Below, piece by piece: positions 1 to 7,289 of a stretch of DNA of 64,000 nt. The stretch's first letter is position 1. Each line of letters starts with the position of its first letter. Source of the DNA: Segatella copri (GTDB taxonomy: Bacteria; Bacteroidota; Bacteroidia; Bacteroidales; Bacteroidaceae). The stretch spans positions 62,001-126,000 of the forward strand of contig NZ_CATKVU010000001.1 in NCBI RefSeq assembly GCF_949820605.1, written 5' to 3'. The notes under the pieces were generated by a model. The model searched no databases, had not been told where the DNA came from, and worked only from the letters and a program-made list of their open reading frames with translations. The translations under genes were made by a program, and so were the position numbers.

Positions 1-426
1 TTAGTGAAGTGGCACACGGATCTCACAAATCTCACGAATTCTAATAAAAGTCTCCCACAGATGACAGAGATTAACACAGATTTGGATGCCTTACGGCATA
101 AATTGAAATATCTTGGATTATGGAAGTTTGCTCAGGCTGTGATGTTCGTGATGAAGGAGGTGTTCGGGCTATCAGAAGATAGGATGATTGCACCGATGGA
201 TGAAAGGGAAGGTAGGTTCCTGCTTGATGAAATCATGCGAGGAGGAAACTTCGGACAGTATGATGACAGGATGGGTAGTAAGATCGGTGAAAGTAAGATG
301 CATCGTTACTTCAGAATGAATCTCAGGAATCTCAGATTCGTGAAGCATTATCCTACTGAGGCATTGAGTGAACCTTTGTTTAGAACGTGGTTTGCAGTAT
401 GGAAGAAGATTCATGGAATAAAATAA
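1..426 (+). pseudogene. C-terminal fragment of an uncharacterised nucleotidyltransferase (NTP_transf_5-like)
   Basis: The reading frame runs open from the window edge to the TAA at 424. Its second half, from the segment with VFGLSEDRM through GRFLLDEIMRGGNFGQYDD to LRFVKHYPTEALSEPLFRTW, matches my memory of the C-terminal end of the Bacteroidales nucleotidyltransferase family PF14907. The catalytic GDID segment is absent, and the first 30 codons read low-complexity DNA (repeats of cacagat/ctcac type) that is unlikely to be native coding. I therefore read it as a decayed gene end rather than a 140-residue protein. A second, shorter copy of the same C-terminus follows at 455. It cannot be excluded that the gene starts outside the window on an earlier exon-like fragment. 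Confidence 0.6.
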
Positions 427-454
427 TCAATGAGCATCGCCCGTTTAGAGATGC

Positions 455-640
455 TTGCAGCTTTCCTTTGAGAACTTTAGCGAGCTTGAGTTAAAAAAGA
501 AGGTTGATTCATTAGTTGGACATAATCTCCAAAGGGTATATCGGGATATAAGACTCGTGAGATATTTTCCTGCTGAGGCTCTATGCGAGCCTTTGTTTAG
601 AACTTGGCACTTCTTCTGGAGGCTAAAATATAAAAAATAA
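455..640 (+). pseudogene. Second C-terminal remnant of the same nucleotidyltransferase family
   Basis: The last 30 residues (RLVRYFPAEALCEPLFRTW then HFFWRLKYKK) align with the end of the preceding fragment, RFVKHYPTEALSEPLFRTW. No catalytic domain and no ATG at the start of the frame are visible. The two tails lie 29 bp apart, so they are either a partial tandem duplication or ends of two successive family members that lost their bodies. Confidence 0.5.
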
Positions 641-751
641 AATAATCAAATAATTAATTGAAATAACTCTGTTTATTTTTGTCGAGATGCAGATAGGTAA
701 TCTGCTAGATGAGGATGACTATCTGTACTTCGATTATCAATGATAATCATA

Positions 752-1981
752 ATGAAGAAAAAAGTTTTTGTGAGCGGTTGCTATGACCTGCTACATTCCG
801 GTCATGTTGAGTTTTTCCAGCAGGCATCACGGTATGGTGACCTGTATGTGGGTATCGGATCGGATGCTACTTATCTGGAGTATAAGCATCGCAAGCCTAT
901 GTTTCCGCAGGAGGAAAGGCTATTCATGGTCAAGAATATCAAGGCGGTGAAGGAGGCATATATCAATGAGGGAAGAGGAGTCATCGACTTTCTGCCAACT
1001 CTTGATAAGGTGAAACCGGACGTGTTTGTGGTGAACGCTGAAGGTGGGTCTGATGAGAAACGTAGAATTTGTAAGGAAAGGGGCATCGAATATGTCGAAC
1101 TCCAGCGCACTCCTCATGCTGGTTTGAAGGCGCGGTCTTCTTCTGACTTGAAGAAGGCGTTATCGAACGTATCTGATAATTCGGCACAGGAAGTGGGGAT
1201 TCCTACCCGTCTGGATCTGGCTGGTACTTGGATTGACCAGCCTTATGTAAGTATGTATCATCCGGGATGGGCGATTACCATCTCGCTGGAACCGACCTTT
1301 GAAGTGCGCGACCGCTGTGGTCTGTCTACCTCTACCCGTAAGATGATTCAGAAGATATGGCCGGTGAAGTTGCCGAAGATGGATCCGGAGATGCTTGCAC
1401 GACTGGTATTCTGCTTCGAGAACAATCCGGAGCGTCATGATGGTATCATCTCGGGTGCCCAGGATTCTATCGGTATCTGTGTTCCCGGTCTGGTGCGTCA
1501 TTATTATGACAACAACTTCTGGCCGGAGAAGATAGAGAGTACGCAGGATGAGATGACCCTCCGTTTCCTGGAAGACCATCTGGTGATGATTCCGATGGAA
1601 CCGAGAAGACCGGGATGCAGTGTGGTGGAAGGTAAGGATATCACGCCTGAGAAGGTGAAGGCGCTGGCTGATGCAGCTGATGCCTGCTGGAAGGCGATTC
1701 TGGCGCACGACCTCGATGCCTTTGCTGCAGCATACAGGGCATCTTTCGAGGCCCAGATTGCAATGTTCCCGGGTATGGTGAATCCGTCTATCAATGGTGT
1801 GATAGAACCGGAGGCAAGTGTACAGCCGATGATTGACCGCTACAGCCACATGGAGGAGGTTCTGGCATGGAAGATGCCGGGAGCCGGTGGCGGTGGTTAT
1901 CTGGCACTGGTAGTAAAGGACAGTCTTAAATTTGCAGAGAATCATGACGAAGCCATCCATCTTCAGATACGAAGGGCATAA
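752..1981 (+). CDS. Cytidylyltransferase-like / GHMP kinase-like fusion protein
   Basis: This 409-residue protein joins two sugar-activation domains. Residues 1-135 form a nucleotidyltransferase domain of the cytidylyltransferase type, opening FVSGCYDLLHSGHVEFF with the HxGH signature at 15-18 and a KARSSS segment near 130. The remainder resembles GHMP kinases: a substrate/nucleotide entry segment RLDLAGTWIDQP, GLSTSTR, SGAQDSIGI near 235 and the late glycine-rich PGAGGGGYLAL near 376. I chose the ATG at 752, since the in-frame ATG at 740 only adds MIII. The next gene, a FucP-like symporter, starts inside its 3' end (38-bp overlap), so the pair is probably an operon for uptake and phosphorylation/activation of a sugar. 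It is much shorter than the Bacteroides Fkp fucokinase/pyrophosphorylase and has the opposite domain order. Substrate unknown. Confidence 0.8.
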   Translation: MKKKVFVSGCYDLLHSGHVEFFQQASRYGDLYVGIGSDATYLEYKHRKPMFPQEERLFMVKNIKAVKEAYINEGRGVIDFLPTLDKVKPDVFVVNAEGGSDEKRRICKERGIEYVELQRTPHAGLKARSSSDLKKALSNVSDNSAQEVGIPTRLDLAGTWIDQPYVSMYHPGWAITISLEPTFEVRDRCGLSTSTRKMIQKIWPVKLPKMDPEMLARLVFCFENNPERHDGIISGAQDSIGICVPGLVRHYYDNNFWPEKIESTQDEMTLRFLEDHLVMIPMEPRRPGCSVVEGKDITPEKVKALADAADACWKAILAHDLDAFAAAYRASFEAQIAMFPGMVNPSINGVIEPEASVQPMIDRYSHMEEVLAWKMPGAGGGGYLALVVKDSLKFAENHDEAIHLQIRRA

Positions 1982-3140
1982 CTATCTGGTGCCCTTCCTC
2001 ATTATCAGCAGCCTTTTCTTCATGTGGGGCTTTGCCCATGGCATCCTGGAGGTGCTGAATCCGCATTTCCAGGAGTCGTTCCATATCAGCAAGGCGATGT
2101 CGGCCCTGACGCAGACTGCTGTCTATGGTGCCTACTTTCTGATGGCGCTGCCTGCCGGATGGATTATCCGGAAGTGGGGCTACAGGAGGGGAGTGATAAC
2201 AGGACTGGTTCTCTTCGGTATCGGTGCCCTGATGTTCATACCGGGAAGCAGGATCAACAGTTTCTACTTCTTCGTTCTGTCGCTGTTTGTGATAGGATGC
2301 GGACTGACCTGTCTGGAAACGAGTGCGAATCCTTATACTACGGTACTGGGACATCCTGACAAGGCAGAGAGCAGAATCAACCTGTCGCAGTCGCTCAATG
2401 GTATCGGATGGATTGTAGGACCGCTGGTTGGCGGACAGCTTCTGTTCTCGGGTGTCAACATTGCCATTCCTTATGCCCTGGTGGGTATCTTCGTGCTTTC
2501 TGTGGCACTGGTCCTGTCAAGAATCAAGTTGCCGGACCCAAGGAGAGCGCATGAGGCGGATACGAACGAGAAGGTGGAGGAGAAGCCGATGCGAGTGATG
2601 GCATTCGGTTTCGGTATGCTGACCTTGTTTCTTTATGTGGCTGCCCAGACGGGTGTAAACAGTTTCTTCATCAACTATGCAGAGGAGAGCATTCATATAG
2701 AGAAGCAGACTGCCAGTCTGTATCTCGCCTTTGGCGGAATGGGGTTGTTCTTTATCGGCCGACTGGCTGGTGGCGTCATCATGAATTATATCCAGCCAAG
2801 GCTGGTGCTGCTGGTCTGTGCCATCCTCACCTTTGTTGCCACATTGATTGTGGTGGTATGTAGCGGCACCTTATCTCTCATTGCGTTCTTCGCCCTGTAC
2901 CTAGGAGAGAGCATCATGTTTCCGACTATCTTCTCGCTGGCATTGAGGGATGCGGGTACAAAGACCAAACTTGCCTCTTCATTGCTTATCATGACGATAG
3001 TGGGTGGTGCGGTTGCTCCTGTAATCATGGGGTATATTGCGGATACTACGGGCAGTATGGCGATTGCATTTCTTATACCGCTGGTTTGTTATGGGGTGAT
3101 TGGAGGGTATGCACTTTCGAAACGCCACGTTCCTCTTTAA
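1944..3140 (+). CDS. FucP-like MFS sugar:proton symporter
   Basis: A 398-residue polytopic membrane protein of about 12 hydrophobic segments. The start FRYEGHNYLVPFLIISSLFF with the following MWGFAHGILEVLNPHFQ is characteristic of the L-fucose/glucose-galactose (FucP) branch of the major facilitator superfamily, as are QTAVYGAYFLMALPAG and the ETSANPY segment in the fourth helix. A TTG at 1932 extends the frame, but ATG 1944 is the better start. It overlaps the preceding kinase fusion by 38 bp, which suggests translational coupling and a shared substrate. It could carry fucose or another 6-deoxy or hexose sugar; specificity cannot be read from sequence. Confidence 0.85.
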   Translation: MTKPSIFRYEGHNYLVPFLIISSLFFMWGFAHGILEVLNPHFQESFHISKAMSALTQTAVYGAYFLMALPAGWIIRKWGYRRGVITGLVLFGIGALMFIPGSRINSFYFFVLSLFVIGCGLTCLETSANPYTTVLGHPDKAESRINLSQSLNGIGWIVGPLVGGQLLFSGVNIAIPYALVGIFVLSVALVLSRIKLPDPRRAHEADTNEKVEEKPMRVMAFGFGMLTLFLYVAAQTGVNSFFINYAEESIHIEKQTASLYLAFGGMGLFFIGRLAGGVIMNYIQPRLVLLVCAILTFVATLIVVVCSGTLSLIAFFALYLGESIMFPTIFSLALRDAGTKTKLASSLLIMTIVGGAVAPVIMGYIADTTGSMAIAFLIPLVCYGVIGGYALSKRHVPL

Positions 3141-3162
3141 ATAAAAGGAGGATTTTTCGAAA

Positions 3163-3327
3163 ATCACCCCGTCCCTCTTTACCCTTAAAGAGGGCTCCAC
3201 CTCTCATCTCGGTCTTCTCCCCTCAGGGAAGAAGAGGGAAACCGCCCTACTCGGTGCTCGGAACCGCTACGCTCTAAGGTTGGCGGGGCATCAAAGCCCT
3301 CGCCATATTGTGCGGGATGGGACCGCC
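3163..3327. repeat. Structured intergenic repeat, copy 1
   Basis: First of three related elements (others at 5278 and 6886). Order of parts: hairpin 1 with arms CCCTCTTTA/TAAAGAGGG (3173-3194), hairpin 2 with a TCA loop (near 3213-3235), and a highly conserved 3' block with GTGCTCGGAACCGCTACGCT, followed by hairpin 3, GGCGGGGC/GCCCTCGCC with loop ATCAAA (3282-3304), and a GTGCGGG tail. It lies after the symporter gene. Stem bases change in compensating fashion between copies. Confidence 0.75.
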
Positions 3328-3437
3328 TTACTATAGCTTGCAGAGGTAGGGAACAGCTGTTTTATAGTTTACAGTTAATAGTTTACGATTGATTTCGTGG
3401 TTATTTGCTGATAACTTGCAGATTTCTTGTGATTCTC

Positions 3438-3468
3438 TTGGTGGTTTCGAGGAAAAAGCGTAACTTTG
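3438..3468 (+). promoter_or_regulatory. Bacteroidetes-type promoter of the TacAT-like pair
   Basis: A -33-like TTG at 3438-3440 and a -7 box TAACTTTG at 3461-3468 are separated by 20 nt, the spacing seen at several other promoters in this window. It reads towards the small antitoxin-like gene at 3508. Confidence 0.55.
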
Positions 3469-3507
3469 GCGGCAAGTTATATAAACTAAATAATAGGAGA
3501 TAAGATT

Positions 3508-3684
3508 ATGGCAATAGCTATTAAAACAATTCCTGTATTGACAGGTGATGTTGCAGAGCGCTTTATAGAGATTGTAGAGAGTAGTAGAAATACTGCCACA
3601 ACTGTGATTCCTGAAGGAGCACAAGATGCAATCCGTCGTATGATGGAACGCTCAAAAAATGTTAAGATTAAACTTCCTCTTTAA
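3508..3684 (+). CDS. Small antitoxin-like protein upstream of a GNAT toxin-like gene
   Basis: A 58-residue ORF starting ATG GCA ATA with RBS-like AGGAGATAAG just upstream. The protein, MAIAIKTIPVLTGDVAERFI and onward to MMERSKNVKIKLPL, has the size and layout of a short DNA-binding/neutralising antitoxin, although no ribbon-helix-helix signature is certain. It is separated by 12-36 bp from an acetyltransferase of the toxin-like type, which is the standard antitoxin-first arrangement of TacA-TacT modules. Its own promoter lies at 3438-3468. Function is inferred mainly from context. Confidence 0.6.
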   Translation: MAIAIKTIPVLTGDVAERFIEIVESSRNTATTVIPEGAQDAIRRMMERSKNVKIKLPL

Positions 3685-3720
3685 TTAAATTGGCTGGTGA
3701 ATAATTATCAATTTGATATT

Positions 3721-4341
3721 ATGGAAAGATGCGACTTTATGCCTTTGACTGCAGAACTTGCATCTTTGCCTTTTTGTTGTGGTGAAACAGAAGGAGATAA
3801 AGACTTGGAAGACTTCTTTCATCACAATGCCTTGCTGTATGCTCAAGAGCGACTTGGTAAGACTTATTGCTTTGTCAACAATGAAGGTGAGTTCTCTGAA
3901 ATCGTTGCATTCTTTACTGTATCAAATGATAGTGTAAAGACAACTTTTATTCCGAAACCTTCTGCTAACAAGGTTCAACGAACTATACCAGGCCAAAAAC
4001 ATCTTCGTACTTATCCTGCCGTATTATTGGGAAGACTAGGGGTTAATAAGAAATATCAAGGACGAAATTTCTTAGTTGGTCAACAAGTGATGAACTTTAT
4101 CAAGACGTGGTTTGTACAGGAGGATAACAAAACAGGATGTAGATTCTTGGTTGTTGATGCGTATAATCAGCCAAAAGTTCTTAGCTTTTATGAGCGCAAC
4201 AAGTTTAAGTATCTATATGCCACAGAAGAATTAGAAAGAGCAGAACAGCATTTCCCGGAAACTTCTCCGGTTTATACCAGGCTCATGTTCTTGGATTTGT
4301 TGCATACTCAGATATTGGAATATCCTAATGTAATTAAGTAA
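3721..4341 (+). CDS. GNAT-family N-acetyltransferase, probable TacT-like toxin
   Basis: About 206 residues. The N-terminal CGETEGDKDLEDFFHHNAL segment matches the entry of TacT-like toxins, in which a small folded start leads to the GNAT core, and the acetyl-CoA loop is visible as GVNKKYQGRNFLVGQQ near residue 105, followed by a late strand with DAYNQPKVLSFYERNKF typical of GNAT motif B. TacT-type enzymes acetylate aminoacyl-tRNA and stop translation; this is family knowledge, not shown here. A GTG at 3697 would add eight residues, but ATG 3721 better matches family starts. The preceding 58-residue gene would be the antitoxin. It could instead be an ordinary GNAT enzyme. Confidence 0.75.
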   Translation: MERCDFMPLTAELASLPFCCGETEGDKDLEDFFHHNALLYAQERLGKTYCFVNNEGEFSEIVAFFTVSNDSVKTTFIPKPSANKVQRTIPGQKHLRTYPAVLLGRLGVNKKYQGRNFLVGQQVMNFIKTWFVQEDNKTGCRFLVVDAYNQPKVLSFYERNKFKYLYATEELERAEQHFPETSPVYTRLMFLDLLHTQILEYPNVIK

Positions 4342-4397
4342 AATTGTTTGGTTAATATATTCTGATGAACTTCTTCTTGCTTTTAATATGGTTGTTC

Positions 4398-4533
4398 TCT
4401 GCACTATCCTAAACCGAATCACCGGCCTTGTGGGGATATTGATATCTTCCTGATGGATAAGGAGGGAAGGCATGACGAGGAGATGGTGAAGGCTATCGAT
4501 GACGTGGTTGCGTTCTTAATGTATCGCCAGTGA
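4398..4533 (+). pseudogene. N-terminal fragment of NTP_transf_5-like nucleotidyltransferase
   Basis: The frame LHYPKPNHRPCGDIDIFLMD carries the GDID metal-binding motif of the nucleotidyltransferase fold, continues to AFLMYRQ and stops at TGA 4531-4533. No start codon or downstream body is present. The DNA passes directly into the glmS-like fragment below, so this is a broken-gene junction rather than a functional peptide. Confidence 0.5.
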
Positions 4534-5239
4534 TGCGACTCCTATCGTGGAGCATACGGCATGTCATTACGATATCAAGGCCGTGGATCTGGACATCAGC
4601 AAACTGAGCAAGGGTGGTTTTGATCACTTTATGCTGAAGGAGATTTATGACCAGCCTAACTGTCTGAAGGATTGTATGAGTGGTCGCCTCTTTGCTGACT
4701 ATTATCAGATGATAGAGGAACTTTCTGAGATTCCGCAGAAAATGGAGAAGGTATTGGAGCAGGCTCCGATAATCAAGGATATCTCCCGAATGTTTACTTA
4801 TGCGCACAACTTCCTGTATCTGGGGCGTGGTGTGAACTATCCTGGGGCGATGGAGGGTGCCTTGAAGCTGAAGGAAATCAGTTATATCCATGCCGAGGGC
4901 TATCCTGCTGCCGAAATGAAGCATGGCCCTATCGCTCTGGTAGACCAGGACATGCCAATCGTTTTCCTTGCTACGCATCAGCAGTTGTATGAAAAGATTA
5001 TCTCGAACATGCAGGAGGTGAAGTCGAGAAACGGCCGCATCCTTGCCGTGGTGACCGAGGGTGACCAGCAGGTGAAGGAAATAGCGGATAATGTATTGGA
5101 GGTTCCAAGAACCCTGAACGCGCTAGTTCCGCTGCTGAGCGTAGTTCCGCTGCAGCTGCTTGCTTACTATGTGGCTGTGGATAAGGGACTGGATGTGGAT
5201 ATGCCGAGAAATCTGGCGAAGAGTGTGACAGTGGAATAA
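4527..5239 (+). pseudogene. Truncated glmS-like gene (glucosamine-fructose-6-phosphate aminotransferase)
   Basis: Beginning at ASDATPIVEHT, the frame follows the GlmS sequence but with large pieces missing. It reads GGFDHFMLKEIYDQPNCLKD, then jumps from SGRL to FADYYQMIEELSEIPQKMEK, then covers the second sugar-isomerase domain: YLGRGVNYPGAMEGALKLKE, HAEGYPAAEMKHGP and the C-terminal DMPRNLAKSVTVE. The N-terminal glutaminase domain with its catalytic Cys1 and most of the first SIS domain are absent. An ATG at 4547 permits a 230-residue product, but it could not make a working enzyme. The 5' end abuts a nucleotidyltransferase fragment. Probably a decayed paralogue; the housekeeping glmS should lie elsewhere. 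Confidence 0.8.
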
Positions 5240-5277
5240 TATGATTTTGATTTCTAAAATCATCTAATTTTTTTCTA

Positions 5278-5450
5278 AAATCATCCCGTCCTTCTTTACC
5301 ATTAAAGAAGGCTCCACCTTTCTCACCAAGCCTCTCTTTCCTCAGGAACGAGAGGATGTAACCGCCCTCCGGTGCTCGGAACCGCTACGCTCTAAGGTTG
5401 GCGGGGCATCAAAGCCCTCGCCATGGTTGTGCGGGATGGGACCGCCTGGG
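5278..5450. repeat. Structured intergenic repeat, copy 2
   Basis: Same order of parts as the copy at 3163. Hairpin 1 is CCTTCTTTA/TAAAGAAGG, where one C-G pair of copy 1 is replaced by T-A. Hairpin 2 is CCTCTC...TCC-TCA-GGA...GAGAGG. The conserved 3' block with GGCGGGGC/GCCCTCGCC follows nearly unchanged. It lies directly after the glmS remnant. Confidence 0.75.
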
Positions 5451-5542
5451 AAAAGGTGGGGGATAGTCTTGTAAGCCCAGTGAATGGGCGCAAAGGTAAT
5501 GAGAATTTTTCAAAGTGCTAAAGAATATAATAAGGGAATTGT

Positions 5543-6154
5543 ATGGAAAAGAATAGTCAAACAAAATCAGTCTTCACGATTAGCGGTAGGCATAGATTTG
5601 TAGCTTGTGTCATTGTTGTAATACTTGTATCCTGTGCAGCATTTGCTTATCTTGCTTCTTGCTATAAGCAAGCACAAGATGATATTGTAGCTCTGCAAAA
5701 GAAGGATGCTTTGATGTTTGAGCAGGTCTTAAACAGCAGTAAGAATGTGAAGAGTAAGAGTTCTGAGAATATCGACCAGCTTCAAGCTTTGCTTGATAAG
5801 CATCAAGAGCGTCAAGAGGCTCTTTTGCATTTGGAATACAATAAGCTACAGGCGGATTTTAATGTACTTATGTTTGCTGCGAGCTGCCTAATGATCATTT
5901 TCTTGGTGTTCTCGTTATATTCTATTTTCAAGACCGATGAAATGCTCAATAAGGCTGAAACTGAGGCAAAAGGCATTCATAAGTTATTGGATGAGGCAAA
6001 ACAGACTACTGAGACTATAACCACTCAGTGTCAAATTATGATGGCGCAACAAAAGGGGCATGGGGTGAGACCACCATCACCAGTTCCTCCTCTTGCGCCT
6101 CAAACGGATGACGTACATTCTAATGATATGGGAGGAGAAAGAGATGATAGCTGA
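5543..6154 (+). CDS. Membrane protein with two hydrophobic segments and a coiled coil
   Basis: A 203-residue protein of unknown family. Residues about 18-41 (FVACVIVVILVSCAAFAYLA) and about 110-132 (LMFAASCLMIIFLVFSLYSI) are membrane segments. The stretch between them is rich in K, E, Q and heptad-like leucines (QLQALLDKHQERQEALLHLE), consistent with a coiled coil in the periplasm. The C-terminal part is another helical region ending in a proline-rich tail (PPSPVPPLAPQTDD). It overlaps the next small gene by 10 bp, so the two are probably made together. The layout resembles anchoring or sensor subunits, but no function can be assigned. Confidence 0.7.
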   Translation: MEKNSQTKSVFTISGRHRFVACVIVVILVSCAAFAYLASCYKQAQDDIVALQKKDALMFEQVLNSSKNVKSKSSENIDQLQALLDKHQERQEALLHLEYNKLQADFNVLMFAASCLMIIFLVFSLYSIFKTDEMLNKAETEAKGIHKLLDEAKQTTETITTQCQIMMAQQKGHGVRPPSPVPPLAPQTDDVHSNDMGGERDDS

Positions 6155-6497
6155 TGTTAGAAGAGCTGTTGCCGTAGCTTCTTATGTAATGGTGACAAAC
6201 AGAGTGGCTTCAAGTGTGTTTGATTTTGCCAATGGTGGTTATCATCCGATGAGTGTTTCGCATACTGGCAATTTTTTGTCAGTATATGATTATCAGAGGA
6301 GTAATTATCTTTCTGGTTATCTCCCTAACCTCTTTGATTACTCTACTGCCTCTTATGTAAACATGATGATGTCTGGCAATACCATCAATGGCTTTGACTA
6401 TCATACCGCCACCTATTTCTCTGTTACGGTAAATGCCGGTAATGTAACCATCTTCGATTACCAGATGGCGCAATATTATATGTATTCGGTGAATTAA
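6145..6497 (+). CDS. Small repeat protein with [FY]D[FY]xxxxY units
   Basis: A 117-residue protein. I chose ATG 6145, which follows an RBS-like GGAGGAGAAAGAG, over the ATG at 6093 that lies deep in the upstream gene. After a short N-terminus come five units opening F/Y-D-F/Y at residues 26, 48, 64, 84 and 104, each followed by a tyrosine about five residues later and by N/G-rich turns (FDYSTASY, FDYHTATY, FDYQMAQY). Spacing is 16-22 residues. The pattern suggests short beta-strands stacked as a small solenoid or sheet, a feature of the sequence rather than of a family I recognise. No signal peptide. Coupled to the preceding membrane protein by a 10-bp overlap. Confidence 0.6.
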
Positions 6498-6526
6498 CTA
6501 ACCTGCATATTTCATACTCACCTGTT

Positions 6527-6853
6527 ATGCGCATGAGCCAAAGGCGATTTTGCAGGAAGTACATTGAAAGTTATGAATATTTACATTTCGAGAACCAAAG
6601 TCACTATGTAAATTATTGGACTCCTGAGCAAATGCATGTGCTGGATGTAAGGCCGGGAATCACTGCCCCTGCCAGCATCAAGTTCAGAAATGAGAATGAG
6701 TTAATGGAGAAGGCAGCTGATTCTGAGGATTATTACATCCATGTAATCATGCAGGAGAAGATTAAACTCTATCTGGAGTATGTAAAGAATGCCAGCTTCT
6801 GGTATGACTTCAAGCTTATCTTCAAGACATTTGAAGTGATTGTAAAAGAATAG
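6527..6853 (+). pseudogene. C-terminal fragment of a bacterial sugar transferase
   Basis: The segment YWTPEQMHVLDVRPGITAPA followed by IKFRNENEL and the end LYLEYVKNASFWYDFKLIFK reproduces the C-terminal third of undecaprenyl-phosphate sugar transferases (PF02397; WcaJ/PglC type), where VRPGIT and the terminal FxxDxxLIFKT are conserved. The N-terminal membrane helix and catalytic core are missing, so the 108-residue frame is a remnant of an exopolysaccharide gene. It sits just upstream of the third structured repeat. Confidence 0.75.
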
Positions 6854-6885
6854 TCCCACCTGTCTTCAATAGTCTTTACGACCCT

Positions 6886-7061
6886 TTCAGTTCCCCTTGT
6901 AGGGGACAGTACCCCCTGCGGGAGGGCCCTTAACCTACTCCCAAGCCCTCACTCTTTCCAAAAGGGCAAGGGATGTAACCGCACCTTCTCGGTGCTCGGA
7001 ACCGCTACGCTATAAGGTTGGCGGGGCATCAAAGGTCTTCGCCATGTTGTGCGGGTTCCCG
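6886..7061. repeat. Structured intergenic repeat, copy 3
   Basis: The 3' block from about 6988 is nearly identical to the copies at 3163 and 5278 (one change, CTATAAGG for CTCTAAGG, and AGGTCTTCGCC for AGCCCTCGCC, which weakens hairpin 3). Hairpin 1 has a different sequence, with TCCCC/GGGGA arms, but is in the same place. The copy ends exactly where another GDID-containing nucleotidyltransferase scrap begins (7061-7107). Confidence 0.65.
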
Positions 7062-7107
7062 GAGATATTGATATTTGGGTGAATAAATGTTATATATATG
7101 GCATTTG
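7061..7107 (+). pseudogene. Short GDIDIW scrap of a nucleotidyltransferase
   Basis: The frame RVPGDIDIWVNKCYIYGI followed by TGA contains the GDIDxW motif of the NTP_transf_5 family. Nothing else of the gene remains. From 7108 to 7289 no gene is visible; the DNA is AT-rich and precedes the primase-like gene. Confidence 0.35.
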
Positions 7108-7289
7108 ACATGATTGTAACTGAAAGGAGGGATTATGTCTTGTTGACGGAGTCTCTTCTGGTTAGATTTGTTTAAAAATCGAAAAAGTCCATTTTTTAAT
7201 ACTCTTTATCCACAGTAAACATTGGGGAGAAAGTTGTATTGCTATAGGGGATGGATGCTTATACAAACTTTATTATCTTTTTTTGAATT

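Noticed and set aside
871..1187. Overlapping minus-strand frames inside the kinase fusion gene
   Set aside because: They are shadows of a well-supported gene with no motif of their own.
1160..1960. 266-codon minus-strand frame
   Set aside because: It lies wholly opposite the GHMP kinase domain and has the H/R-rich composition typical of antisense frames.
752..1981. Assigning the kinase fusion as Bacteroides Fkp
   Set aside because: Fkp is about 950 residues with the pyrophosphorylase and kinase in a different layout.
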